Positions 18,646 to 28,282 are shown, numbered from the stretch's first letter. The stretch is DNA of 64,000 bases from Nostoc parmelioides FACHB-3921 (GCF_014696625.1 NZ_JACJQL010000012.1:90137-154136), one strand, 5' to 3'. The notes: a model not told the origin generated them from the letters alone. Made by a program: numbers and translations.

Positions 18646-21600
18646 GTGCATGACGCAGAATTACCTTTACTAGAACTTTTTACCAGATTACATGATGCTG
18701 GCCTGCCGCTAGGAATTGAAGAATACCAAGCTGTATTGCGGGCATTACAAGGAGGCTTTGGCATTCCTGACAGAGAAGCCTTAGCAAGACTGTGCCGTTC
18801 ACTCTGGGTAAAATCGCCAGAAGACAAGTTGTTGTTTGACTATCACTTTGATCAAGTGATGGCAATTGATAGTTTAAATTTTCGAGATACTTCTGTTTCA
18901 AAAAGTTTAGAGACTTCCACCACCGACACATCAAGAAGTCAGCTAACCAAAAAAATACTCACAATTTCTCCAAAAATCCGTTATGCAGTTTTGGGTGGAA
19001 TGGCTTTAGTCTTACTGGGTTATGGAGGTTGGTTTTTTGGCATAAGAAAAGAGTGTCCGTACTTTACTAGCCTACCGGTAGCTGAGGCAAAAATAGACAA
19101 AGAGTACCGCTACAAAATTACTGTTTGTCAACCTCAACAAAACTCTCAACTGATGTTTTCAGCTTTAAAACTACCATCTTGGTTAAAGCTGCGAGATAAC
19201 GGTAATGGAACAGCCACTCTTAGTGGTACACCTACCACAGAAGACGCTAAGTTTAGTTACCTGTGGAATTTTCAAGGAAAGCAGCTAGCGAAACTAAAAA
19301 TAGGTAATGATAGCTCTCAATTAAAGTTTAGTCCCGATGGAAAATACTTTGCTAATTTCTACCAGGGCAAAATCATTATATGGAATTTAAAGGGTGAACA
19401 GCTAGCAGAATTCAAAAATGAAGGCTCAGTCCCATATTATACCTTTAGTGCTGATAGCCAAAGGCTGGCGATCGCATCTGATAATGAGTATCTTCGACAA
19501 TTCGATTTTCAAGGTAATCTACTCAAACAAATAAAGTTACAAGCCGAACCTCAATTTAGTCCCGATGGTGATTACTTTGTTGAAATTGTAGGGAAAAACA
19601 GAGACACTATTGTTTTACGGGATCTTGACGGCAGACAAATTGCCAAATGGCCAGGTCTAAAAGCTGTATTTGCATCAAAACGCCAGTATCTTGCCACTTA
19701 TGACTACACCTCACGGCAAAAGACTGTTCGATTATGGGATTTTCAAGGTCATAAAATATCAGAATTTAGCCCGGAACAATCGTTTGATAATATCAACTTT
19801 ATTGATAATGACCGCTATATTATAGCTAGTTCTTATAATTATGAAAACCAAAGTTATGTCCACAAGTTTAGTTTATGGGATATTGATAAAAAAGAATTAA
19901 CTAAACGAAAAGCAGTAAGTAAAAATTATTATAGTAATAACGATGCTATTAGCCCTAACGGTCAGTATTTTGCTACTACATTATCAAATACCACCCTTCG
20001 CTTGTGGAATCTTAGAGGTGAACAAATAGCTGAACTACCATCTCAGAGGGATTTAGCTGATAATCCATTGGTTTTTAGTAATGATGGTAATTACTTTGCC
20101 ACATTTCCTAAAATTCGGGATGGAAGTTTATCTGTACCAAATACAATTATTAACTTATGGGATGTTAAAGGTAATTCAGTCACTAATATTAAATCTAATC
20201 AACAATTTAGTGATGTAATCTTGAGCAGAAATGCTGATTATATAGCTACTCTTCCCTTAAAGACTTCTGTTGCTCTATGGAACAAAAACGGAGATGATTT
20301 CTTAGAAATTAAACCCCAAGCAGAAATATTAAAAAACGAAAATTTGAAAGATTATTTACTTAGAATAAGGTTATTAAATGACATTTTAAATGACATTGAT
20401 TATATATATAGTAACCCCAGGTACATAAATGAATATTTACGTAAACATAGAGATTTTCGGTATAGTCTCTTACAAGATAAAAATTTTATAAATAAGTATA
20501 TCAAAGATATTATATCCAAAAATGAAGTTATAGATGATGTTACTTTCAGTAATGATAAAAAAAATATTATTACTGTAACTAACAGTGGCATAGTTCATAT
20601 ATGGAATTTATTAAACGGTAAATTACTGTCAACATTAAACTCTCAAGGTTCTGCAAAAATTAGTCCTGATGGACAATATATTACAACTACCGCCAATGAT
20701 AATGTAGTCAAACTCTTTAATTTGCTGGGAAGGCAAATCGCTACCATACAGCATCAGGGTAGGGTTGACTATGTTCGCTTCAGTAAACTTGGTAGGCACT
20801 TAAATACAGTTTCACAATCGAGGATAACTCAGACTTGGGATATTAAGGGTAATCAACTAGCAAAATTAGAATTACACAATACAAATAATATCTTTTACAG
20901 GCAAGATGGCAATTATTTTGTCGATATTGCCAAAGATGGCTCTGCCCGATTGTATAATAATCAAGGTAAACTGATAACCATATTAAAGTCACAAAGTCCA
21001 ATCTTTAATATCATTTTTTACCAAGATAATCAAATAATAAATACTTATTCAAAAGATGGTAGTGTTAGCCTATGGAATTATCAAGGTACTCAACTTGCGT
21101 CATTAAAATCATCTAAATTAATCGTTAAAATAATTTTTAGTCCAGATAATAAACTAATGGCTGCCCGTTTAGAAGATGGCTCTGTTAGTTTATGGGATGT
21201 CAGAGGAAATAAATTAGCGTCTTTAAATTCATCTAAGTTAATCAACAACATAGAATTTAGTCCTGATAGTCAGACGATAGCTACTAGGTTAGAAGATGGC
21301 TCGGTTATTTTATGGGACAAAAGAGGGAATAAATTAGCATCATTAAATTCATCTAAGTCAATCACTAATATAGAATTTAGTCCTGATAGCCAAAAAATCG
21401 CAACTATCTCAGAAGATAGAACTATCAGTTTATGGAATATTAACGGAAAAGTAATAACAAAATTCAAAATAGATGTAGCCTATCGTGACATAACCTTTAG
21501 TCCTGATAGTAAAATCCTCATATTAGATGATAGTTACTACTCTAATAATGTTAGTTTTTTGGATTTAAGAACAAACAAACTAGAGAAATTCCAACTTAAT

Positions 21601-24168
21601 TATTTCGGTGCAAAGAAAAAATATTTTGTCAATATAACAACTGATAAGATAGTCTATCTTTGGGACTTCACAGGAAAGCAGCTAGCGAAAATATCACCTT
21701 CGGCAATAGTTAAGAATGTTGAATTTAGTTATGTTCAAAAGTATATTATTTTTACTTTAAAAAACAATACTATTGAGATATGGGATTTTAAAGGAAATAA
21801 AATAGGAGCATTACAACCGAACAAAAAAATTAACCGCATTGAATTTAGCCGCAATGGAAAAAACCTAGCCACGATTAATTACGATGAAAAAGTTATTAAT
21901 CTATGGAGTATTAAAGGTGAAAAAATCGCTGACATACCATCTCCTTATAATTATTATGGTGCAGTAAGATTTAGTAAAGATGGTAAAAGTTTAGCAGTAT
22001 ATTCTAATTATTTCTATTTTAGTCAAGGTTATTCTGTTTATTTATGGGATATAAAGGGTAATCCAATAGCGGAAATAAAGTCAGAAGGTGAGGTTAAGTT
22101 TAGCCCTGACAACAAGTTTTTCACAACAGTATCCAAAGATAAAGCTGTAGAAATATGGGATTTTCAAGGCAACAAATTAGCAGTTTTACGCAACCAAGGT
22201 TGGCTGAATGCGGTCGAATGGAGCCAAGACGGACGAAATTTGACCACCAATGCAATTATTAGCAATGCTCACCTGTGGGATTTTCAAGGTAATCAGCTAG
22301 GAAAGTTGCCATTTGAGAATCGGATTAATCCAGAGCGCGAAAAGTATGAATTTAGCCCCAATGGCGAACACTTAATTACATTGCCCGATAATGACGCATC
22401 GGCAAGTGATGAAACCAAGAAAATTGCCCGGTTGTGGAGTTTGAAAGGAAATCAACCCGCAGTAGATTTATCCTATCAAGGTAAGTTCAATGATAAAGAT
22501 TTTAGTCCTGATGGGCTTCATATTGCCACTGCATCTGGAGATGGTGCAGTTCGCCTGTGGGATATACAGGGAAATTTAGTTAAAGTTTTCTGGCATCAAC
22601 GTCCTGTAGAAACCGTGCGCTTTAGCTTAGATGCAAAAAATCTGCTTACTGTGACAGCAGACGGAGTTGGACGTATTTGGGATTTGCGGGGAAATCTGGT
22701 GGCGGAACTCAAACATAGAGGGTTAATCGAGCGTTTAGAATTTAGCCCCAATCAGCAAAATTTGCTCACTATTTCACAAGATGAAATCGTTCAACTGTGG
22801 AATTTATCCGACCAAAAATCTATAGACTTAAAGCATCGAGGCAAAATTTCTAGCATTGTTTTTAGTCTTGATGGCCAGACCATTGCTACTAATTCACAGG
22901 ATAATGTGGCTCGGCTTTGGAATCTCCAAGGAAAATCTATAGCGGAGTTAAAACATCCAGATTGGGTGAAAACTATTATCTTTAGTAAAGATGGCAAGTA
23001 TCTGATAAGTACGGTAGACCATACTGCGCGGGTGTGGAATCTCAAAGGTAGGCAGTTGGCAGAGTTATCTCATCCAGGTCAAGTGGCTGGGGAAATGACC
23101 TTCAGCCCGGATGGACAACATTTAATAACTAACTCCTATGACCATAGTCACAAGGTAGTACTACAAGTTACAGGGGCAAAGCGTGAAAAATCTACCCAAT
23201 CGTTTACCATTACAACGACTACCGACTCAGGTGGGAGGGCAAATACAAGTAACCTCTCAGGGTTACTAGCAGCCGGGTTACTTTGGAGTAGTGTATTACT
23301 CATGGGGCTGTCGGGAAGTTATGTACTGTTCAAATGGTTATTAGAACGGCGCAATCAGGAATCTTTACAATCTGGGAGTCCTCCAGACGGTTCGACTCCT
23401 CCTGTAACTAATGATTACTCTAATGAAACTGATGATGAGCTACAGGTGGCTCAGGCGGTAAGACATACGGCTCGTAATAGTGCAGAACTTACTCAACGCC
23501 CTTTTGCTGCTGGTGATGAGTATTTTCCAGTGACTCGCAGGCAAATGAAACAAAGTTGGCGTTATCTGCGCCAGTTTGTTCGCCAAGGATTGCCCACAGA
23601 GCTAGATATAGAAGCTACGGTCAAGGAAGTAAGTCGTCATGGTTTTCTGCTCAAACCAGTTTTAGTCCCTCGTCGAGTAAACCGTACGGAATTGCTATTG
23701 CTCATAGATCAAGACGGTTCGATGATTCCGTTTCATTTCTTATCACGGCAGTTAGCAGAAACAGCTTTACATGGTGGTCGTTTAGCTAAAACCAGCGTTT
23801 ACTACTTCCGCAACTGTCCTCACCAACATCTTTACCATGACCCACATCACCAAGAAGCGGAAACGGTTAATGATGTACTGGCTTCCATCCATGAATATAC
23901 TAGCGTGATGATCTTTAGTGATGGGGGGGTAGCTCGCCGAGGTATTTCTCCAGAACGAGTAGAAATGACTACCATATTCTTAGAGAAATTGAAACAACGG
24001 GTACGTTACATTGTGTGGCTAAATCCCATACCGCGATCGCGCTGGCATGATACAACTGCTGAGGAAATTGCCAAACTTGTTCCTATGTTTGAGTTTAATC
24101 GTCGAAGCCTCCATGAAGCCATTAATGTTTTACGTGGCAAACCAGCCCATTCTTTAACCCAACTCTAA
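18646..24168 (+). CDS. Giant WD40-propeller / von Willebrand A transmembrane protein (1840 aa)
   Basis: GTG start at 18646; an in-frame stop lies just before it. Domains in order: a helical region (about 1-85, ELPLLELFTRLHDAGLPLG) like those preceding vWA domains in CoxE-type proteins; a basic segment and first membrane helix (about 109-132); a cadherin-like/putative-Ig domain (about 140-205, with PSWLKL and LSGTPT); about 29 WD40-like blades (about 206-1510), each near 40 residues with LWD-x-GN-LA and FSPD-G; a second membrane helix (about 1539-1562) followed by LERR; a linker; and a C-terminal vWA domain with DQDGS (1688-1692) and FSDGG (Asp1759). Positive charges before helix 1 and after helix 2 predict both ends cytoplasmic and the propellers outside. 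Likely sensor of the MoxR system; ligand unknown. Confidence 0.8.
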   Translation: MHDAELPLLELFTRLHDAGLPLGIEEYQAVLRALQGGFGIPDREALARLCRSLWVKSPEDKLLFDYHFDQVMAIDSLNFRDTSVSKSLETSTTDTSRSQLTKKILTISPKIRYAVLGGMALVLLGYGGWFFGIRKECPYFTSLPVAEAKIDKEYRYKITVCQPQQNSQLMFSALKLPSWLKLRDNGNGTATLSGTPTTEDAKFSYLWNFQGKQLAKLKIGNDSSQLKFSPDGKYFANFYQGKIIIWNLKGEQLAEFKNEGSVPYYTFSADSQRLAIASDNEYLRQFDFQGNLLKQIKLQAEPQFSPDGDYFVEIVGKNRDTIVLRDLDGRQIAKWPGLKAVFASKRQYLATYDYTSRQKTVRLWDFQGHKISEFSPEQSFDNINFIDNDRYIIASSYNYENQSYVHKFSLWDIDKKELTKRKAVSKNYYSNNDAISPNGQYFATTLSNTTLRLWNLRGEQIAELPSQRDLADNPLVFSNDGNYFATFPKIRDGSLSVPNTIINLWDVKGNSVTNIKSNQQFSDVILSRNADYIATLPLKTSVALWNKNGDDFLEIKPQAEILKNENLKDYLLRIRLLNDILNDIDYIYSNPRYINEYLRKHRDFRYSLLQDKNFINKYIKDIISKNEVIDDVTFSNDKKNIITVTNSGIVHIWNLLNGKLLSTLNSQGSAKISPDGQYITTTANDNVVKLFNLLGRQIATIQHQGRVDYVRFSKLGRHLNTVSQSRITQTWDIKGNQLAKLELHNTNNIFYRQDGNYFVDIAKDGSARLYNNQGKLITILKSQSPIFNIIFYQDNQIINTYSKDGSVSLWNYQGTQLASLKSSKLIVKIIFSPDNKLMAARLEDGSVSLWDVRGNKLASLNSSKLINNIEFSPDSQTIATRLEDGSVILWDKRGNKLASLNSSKSITNIEFSPDSQKIATISEDRTISLWNINGKVITKFKIDVAYRDITFSPDSKILILDDSYYSNNVSFLDLRTNKLEKFQLNYFGAKKKYFVNITTDKIVYLWDFTGKQLAKISPSAIVKNVEFSYVQKYIIFTLKNNTIEIWDFKGNKIGALQPNKKINRIEFSRNGKNLATINYDEKVINLWSIKGEKIADIPSPYNYYGAVRFSKDGKSLAVYSNYFYFSQGYSVYLWDIKGNPIAEIKSEGEVKFSPDNKFFTTVSKDKAVEIWDFQGNKLAVLRNQGWLNAVEWSQDGRNLTTNAIISNAHLWDFQGNQLGKLPFENRINPEREKYEFSPNGEHLITLPDNDASASDETKKIARLWSLKGNQPAVDLSYQGKFNDKDFSPDGLHIATASGDGAVRLWDIQGNLVKVFWHQRPVETVRFSLDAKNLLTVTADGVGRIWDLRGNLVAELKHRGLIERLEFSPNQQNLLTISQDEIVQLWNLSDQKSIDLKHRGKISSIVFSLDGQTIATNSQDNVARLWNLQGKSIAELKHPDWVKTIIFSKDGKYLISTVDHTARVWNLKGRQLAELSHPGQVAGEMTFSPDGQHLITNSYDHSHKVVLQVTGAKREKSTQSFTITTTTDSGGRANTSNLSGLLAAGLLWSSVLLMGLSGSYVLFKWLLERRNQESLQSGSPPDGSTPPVTNDYSNETDDELQVAQAVRHTARNSAELTQRPFAAGDEYFPVTRRQMKQSWRYLRQFVRQGLPTELDIEATVKEVSRHGFLLKPVLVPRRVNRTELLLLIDQDGSMIPFHFLSRQLAETALHGGRLAKTSVYYFRNCPHQHLYHDPHHQEAETVNDVLASIHEYTSVMIFSDGGVARRGISPERVEMTTIFLEKLKQRVRYIVWLNPIPRSRWHDTTAEEIAKLVPMFEFNRRSLHEAINVLRGKPAHSLTQL
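21061..21420 (+). repeat. Three 120-bp tandem copies of a WD40 blade
   Basis: Near-identical units begin at 21061, 21181 and 21301, exactly 120 bases (40 codons) apart. Each contains a version of AAATTAGCGTCTTTAAATTC followed by ATCTAAG, and then AATTTAGTCCTGATAG. Similarity between these copies clearly exceeds that among the other blades, indicating recent duplication or gene conversion within the gene. Confidence 0.85.
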
Positions 24169-24204
24169 CTATTATGGATTTTACTAAGCAGGGTACTGCC
24201 TCAG

Positions 24205-26685
24205 ATGAAACCGGAAATTGTAGATCGGCGCATTGCGTTGTTTGAAAAAAACTTTGGCAAACCACATTTATATTTGGCTTATCATGCTGCCTTTCCTCTG
24301 GCTTTAACGCCAGAGTTAATATATCGCTTATGGGCAAACTTTCAAAGAGACATTCATGGGCAATCTTTAAATATTCCCTGGGTTGCTGTAGGAGATTTTC
24401 TGCTGTCGAGTTTGTGTGAAGAAGTGGGACATGAACTCTACGAAATAAATATGTCAGTCCGCAATGAGTTGTTACGAAAACTCAAAGCCGAACCAAAGTT
24501 TGGCATAGAGCGAATTAATCAACTCTCGGATTTTTTATTAGAGTATGTACGGCAACAGATATTAAGTGACGATCCCGACACACAAAACTTTGCCAAAACT
24601 CTGCAATGGACAGCCTTAGCATATACTAAACCCACAGAAGTCGCCCGGCAGATAGCTCTCACTTTTCGCCATCTGGAAATTTTGTCTGTACGAAGCGATC
24701 GCCTAAACCATACTGAATTGGTACGTATGGCATCTCTAGTAGAGACATTCGCTGAACCTTTGGCAGAAGCCCAGTTAGCACCGCTAGTAACTTATGCTCG
24801 TGGGATGGCACGGTTTGCTCATGGTGATCTAGAGGGAGCTACGGCTCAAATTGGCACGGTTGCTGAAGCCGGCAAGATTCAGGTTGCTGGTGTAGACATC
24901 CCAATTCCGGAAAAAATTCAAGAAAATTTGGACGATGCCAGTCCCCCAGAAGGGCTTGATTTTCGAGGACAGAATCTGCGCGGACGTTCCTTTAGAGGTC
25001 AAAATCTGGCACGAGCCAACTTTAGTCGTAGTGATATTCGCAGCGTAGATTTTAGTAATGCCATTCTTACAGGCGCAAACTTCCGGTATGCCCAAGCAGG
25101 ATTGCAAAGCTATTGGGCTGTAGGGCTGATGTTGTGTGCCTTCTTGCTATCAGCTTTATCAGGTATGGCATCCGGGTTTGCGGGTTGGATCTGGGGATGG
25201 GAGTTCAACGCAGGCGGATCTGCTATGGCGATTGGTATTGCTAGCTTGATAGCTCTGGTAGTTGTATTTGTGGTTACTTTTCGTCGCGGCATAGACAACA
25301 GATCAGGAGCATTCGCCTTGTCTGTGATGGGAACAACAGCGATCGCCAGCTTTGAGTTTTTGAGTTTATATGCAGTTTTACCGGAAGTTGTCCGGTCTGG
25401 TAATCCAATTTTACAGGCGATCGCCTTTGCTATTCCCATAGCCTTGGGGTTAGCCTCATCTGCTATGAGTGATCGTTGGCAAATACGAACCTTACCCATA
25501 ACTTTGATAGCGTTAGCAGGTGGGACTGGGTTAGGAATTATTAGTAGCGTTTGGTTTTGGTTATTGCAGAATCCTACAATTCAAATTGCTTTGGCCACTT
25601 TGGCTGTAAATTTGGTGATAGCCGGCTCTGGAGCCATAGCTATAGTTAAGAGTGCTGCTTGGATGAGAAATGGAGCCACCCTGGGATCTGTGGCAGCAAC
25701 CTTCTTATTAACCAGTTTGTGGTTAATTAATTTACTATCCTCTTTAGATATAACTTGGATAACAGCCGTCTTAGCTGGAATTATTGCTCTGGCTTTATCA
25801 TGGGCTAGTGTTATTACTTTGGCCTTGGCTGTTAATCTAGTAACGGCTGAAATTGAGCATCGAATATTTGCCAGAGCCTGGATTTTAGCAGCCTTTTTAT
25901 TGGGAATTTTGATTTTATCTTCGATTCTAATTTTAGGTGGTCTACGGATTTATCCACCATTCAAAGTCATCGAAGATGTACCAATGATTATAATCACAAT
26001 CATCGTCATTGCAGTTCTAGCAATGATTATCGTTCAACTTAGTCTTGATAGCAATACTCGATTTACTGCTATTGGCAAGTTTGTGAGTCTACTCCCAACT
26101 ACAGCAGGTACTAGCTTTCACGGCGCTGACTTAGCAAATGCCGATTTTACCCAAGCAATTGTTAGAAGTGTAGATTTTAGAGGAGCAAATATTTCTCAAA
26201 CTTGCTGGGTACATACTAAAAGACTTGATTATGCCTCCACAGAAGGAACTTATTTAGTAAATCCTCAAGTCCGACAATTAGTTATTAATAAGATAGGAAA
26301 TAATCAAAAATTTGATTATCTGGACTTACAAGGGATTAATCTAGATGGAGCAAATTTAGCTGATGCTAGCTTTATTGGTACAAATTTACGTGCAGCTAAT
26401 TTGCGAAACGCAGATCTTTCCCGAACCAAGTTAATTGATACTATTTTAGACCAAGCAGATTTGACGGGCGCTTTTTTAACAGGTGCTTACCTACAAAACT
26501 CAAAAATTACAAATTTAACTCGGTTGGAAAATGTAGTGTGTAGTTATATTTTTACAAGGTTACCCAGTACAAAAAATCCTAATCCTGCTCGTCAACCAGA
26601 GGAATTAGAAAAAAACTTTACTTCAGAAGAATTTACCATTTTTATTCAGAGCTTGATTAATCATGAAAACTCTCCCTCTGCATAA
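24205..26685 (+). CDS. Multi-spanning membrane protein with two pentapeptide-repeat blocks (826 aa)
   Basis: Fourth gene of the operon, 36 bases after the vWA gene. Residues 1-240 are a soluble helical domain (EKNFGKPHLYLAYHAAFPLA, IPWVAVGDFLLSSLCEEVGH) that I remember recurring in cyanobacterial MoxR/vWA-type loci. A short pentapeptide block (about 251-300; LRGRSFRGQNLARANF) precedes about ten transmembrane helices (about 302-625). A second block of A(D/N)LxX repeats (about 636-770; LANADF, LDGANLADASF, LRAANLRNADL) follows, then a charged tail. Pentapeptide repeats fold as right-handed beta-helices for protein contacts. The layout suggests a membrane effector or anchor working with the ATPase. 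No catalytic motif seen. Confidence 0.75.
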   Translation: MKPEIVDRRIALFEKNFGKPHLYLAYHAAFPLALTPELIYRLWANFQRDIHGQSLNIPWVAVGDFLLSSLCEEVGHELYEINMSVRNELLRKLKAEPKFGIERINQLSDFLLEYVRQQILSDDPDTQNFAKTLQWTALAYTKPTEVARQIALTFRHLEILSVRSDRLNHTELVRMASLVETFAEPLAEAQLAPLVTYARGMARFAHGDLEGATAQIGTVAEAGKIQVAGVDIPIPEKIQENLDDASPPEGLDFRGQNLRGRSFRGQNLARANFSRSDIRSVDFSNAILTGANFRYAQAGLQSYWAVGLMLCAFLLSALSGMASGFAGWIWGWEFNAGGSAMAIGIASLIALVVVFVVTFRRGIDNRSGAFALSVMGTTAIASFEFLSLYAVLPEVVRSGNPILQAIAFAIPIALGLASSAMSDRWQIRTLPITLIALAGGTGLGIISSVWFWLLQNPTIQIALATLAVNLVIAGSGAIAIVKSAAWMRNGATLGSVAATFLLTSLWLINLLSSLDITWITAVLAGIIALALSWASVITLALAVNLVTAEIEHRIFARAWILAAFLLGILILSSILILGGLRIYPPFKVIEDVPMIIITIIVIAVLAMIIVQLSLDSNTRFTAIGKFVSLLPTTAGTSFHGADLANADFTQAIVRSVDFRGANISQTCWVHTKRLDYASTEGTYLVNPQVRQLVINKIGNNQKFDYLDLQGINLDGANLADASFIGTNLRAANLRNADLSRTKLIDTILDQADLTGAFLTGAYLQNSKITNLTRLENVVCSYIFTRLPSTKNPNPARQPEELEKNFTSEEFTIFIQSLINHENSPSA

Positions 26686-26699
26686 AATTAATTTTGAAA

Positions 26700-26740
26700 G
26701 AAACGCCTATGTTTTGTTATTTGCAAAACATAGGCGTTTC
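26700..26740. terminator. Strong bidirectional terminator ending the operon
   Basis: GAAACGCCTATGTTTTG (26700-26716) pairs perfectly with CAAAACATAGGCGTTTC (26724-26740) across a 7-base loop. It sits 15 bases after the operon's last stop codon and 27 bases before the prfA stop on the other strand, so it probably ends both convergent transcripts. Confidence 0.88.
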
Positions 26741-26766
26741 CTAGTTCTAAATTGATAATTGTGAGA

Positions 26767-27867
26767 TTAACCAGCAGAGCTGGAAGTTGCTAACTCCGCC
26801 AACCGTTCTTGCTGGTCTTGAGAAATACAAGATTGGATGACCGTCTCTAAATCGCCTTCCAAAACAGGGTTCAACGAAAAGTTTTGACCTAAGCGGTGGT
26901 CAGTCGCACGGCTATCTTTATAATTATAAGTGCGAATTTTCTCCGATCGCGATCCTGTTCCAACTTGCGATCGCCGCATGGAAGTCACTTCTTCTTGTTG
27001 TTCGCGCAGCTTAATCTCATACAACTTCGCCCGCAAAATCTGCATCGCCCGTTCTTTATTTTGCAACTGGCTACGTTCTTCTGTACAGAAAATTCGTATT
27101 CCCGTCGGTTTGTGCATCAAGTCAACAGCAGTTTCCACCTTGTTGACGTTTTGTCCACCTGCACCACCAGAACGAGCCGTAGTCATTTCAATATCTTTCG
27201 GGTCAATATGGATTTCTACCTCATCCACTTCTGGCATAATTGCCACGGTTGCAGTAGAAGTATGCACCCTTCCCCCAGCTTCGGTTGCTGGTACACGCTG
27301 CACACGATGAACGCCTGCTTCAAATTTCAGCTTACTGTAAACGCTCTCACCTTGAATTTCCAGGATAACTTCTTTGAAGCCACCCATTTCACCCAGGGAC
27401 TCACTCACCAACTTCACCCGCCAGCCTTGAGTATCAGCATAGCGAGAATACATCCGCAGTAAATCACCAGCCCAAATACTCGCTTCATCGCCACCAGTAC
27501 CAGCGCGAATTTCCAACATGATGTTTTTATCATCGTTGGGGTCACGGGGTAGCAGCAAAACCTTCAAACGAGTTTCTAAATAGTCTATTTTTTCTTCTAA
27601 TTCTTTTACTTCCAGAGCTGCCATTTCGTGCATATCTGGATCACTGTTTGCCTCTTTAAGTACCTGACGCGCCCCAATTAATTCTTCTTGGGCGATTTTC
27701 CAATTATCATAAGTCTCTACAACTTCTTCTAAAGAAGAACGGGACTTAGCAATCTTTTGATACTCATCGGGGTTTTTAGCCGTGTCAGGATCTCCCAGGC
27801 GACGAGTCAATTCATTGAAGGTTTGTTCAACGGATTTTAGTTTCTCCAGCAGGTATGATTCAGCCAT
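26767..27867 (-). CDS. prfA: Peptide chain release factor 1
   Basis: 366 residues. RF1 recognises UAA and UAG and triggers peptide release. The catalytic GGQ lies in [13 protein letters not shown] (about 240), and the anticodon-mimicking tripeptide is PAT in [12 protein letters not shown], which separates RF1 (PxT) from RF2 (SPF). The N-terminal helical domain, [17 protein letters not shown], and the C-terminal [14 protein letters not shown] are all canonical. It is the last gene of the long ribosomal-protein cluster on this strand, 102 bases after rpmE, and converges on the iSTAND operon. Confidence 0.97.
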   Translation of the reverse strand: MAESYLLEKLKSVEQTFNELTRRLGDPDTAKNPDEYQKIAKSRSSLEEVVETYDNWKIAQEELIGARQVLKEANSDPDMHEMAALEVKELEEKIDYLETRLKVLLLPRDPNDDKNIMLEIRAGTGGDEASIWAGDLLRMYSRYADTQGWRVKLVSESLGEMGGFKEVILEIQGESVYSKLKFEAGVHRVQRVPATEAGGRVHTSTATVAIMPEVDEVEIHIDPKDIEMTTARSGGAGGQNVNKVETAVDLMHKPTGIRIFCTEERSQLQNKERAMQILRAKLYEIKLREQQEEVTSMRRSQVGTGSRSEKIRTYNYKDSRATDHRLGQNFSLNPVLEGDLETVIQSCISQDQQERLAELATSSSAG

Positions 27868-27969
27868 AACGAGTGCGATCGCTCCTTTAAAAAATAACCA
27901 CTTGGCTCGGCAAAAAATGACAATCGACCCAGCAAACGCAGGGTCGTCGTTAACAGCAGAGCCAAACCG

Positions 27970-28209
27970 CTACTTTTTCTTTTGTTCGCCAGAAGTTTGA
28001 GTGCTGCTCATACCATACTTTCGCAGGAAGCGTTCTACGCGACCTTCAGTATCAATAATTTTCTGAGTACCAGTATAAAATGGGTGGTTGCCAGACCAAA
28101 CATCTACGTGTAATTCGGGCTTGGTAGAACCAACGGTCATCACAACTTGACCATTGCAGTAGACTTTTGCTTCTGGATACCACTTGGGATGAATATCAGA
28201 TTTAGCCAT
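27970..28209 (-). CDS. rpmE: 50S ribosomal protein bL31
   Basis: 79 residues, matching the long bL31 type of cyanobacteria and plastids. Diagnostic blocks are DIHPKWYPEAKVYCNGQ and SGNHPFYTGTQKIIDTEGRVERF followed by LRKYG. Of the four zinc-ligand cysteines of C+ bL31 only one is visible, so this is the zinc-free (C-) form. The C-terminal tail ends in EQKKK. It bridges the ribosomal subunits near the central protuberance. It lies between rpsI, 107 bases upstream across a heptamer repeat, and prfA. Confidence 0.96.
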   Translation of the reverse strand: MAKSDIHPKWYPEAKVYCNGQVVMTVGSTKPELHVDVWSGNHPFYTGTQKIIDTEGRVERFLRKYGMSSTQTSGEQKKK

Positions 28210-28282
28210 TGTTCCTTTTGTGGTGAATCTATATAAATTATAACTTTTCAGGGGCTAGAGGCTAGAGATGAGCAACTTGATA

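Noticed and set aside
26896..27462. 188-codon plus-strand ORF over prfA
   Set aside because: Antisense to prfA; its composition mirrors the coding strand and it has no family resemblance.
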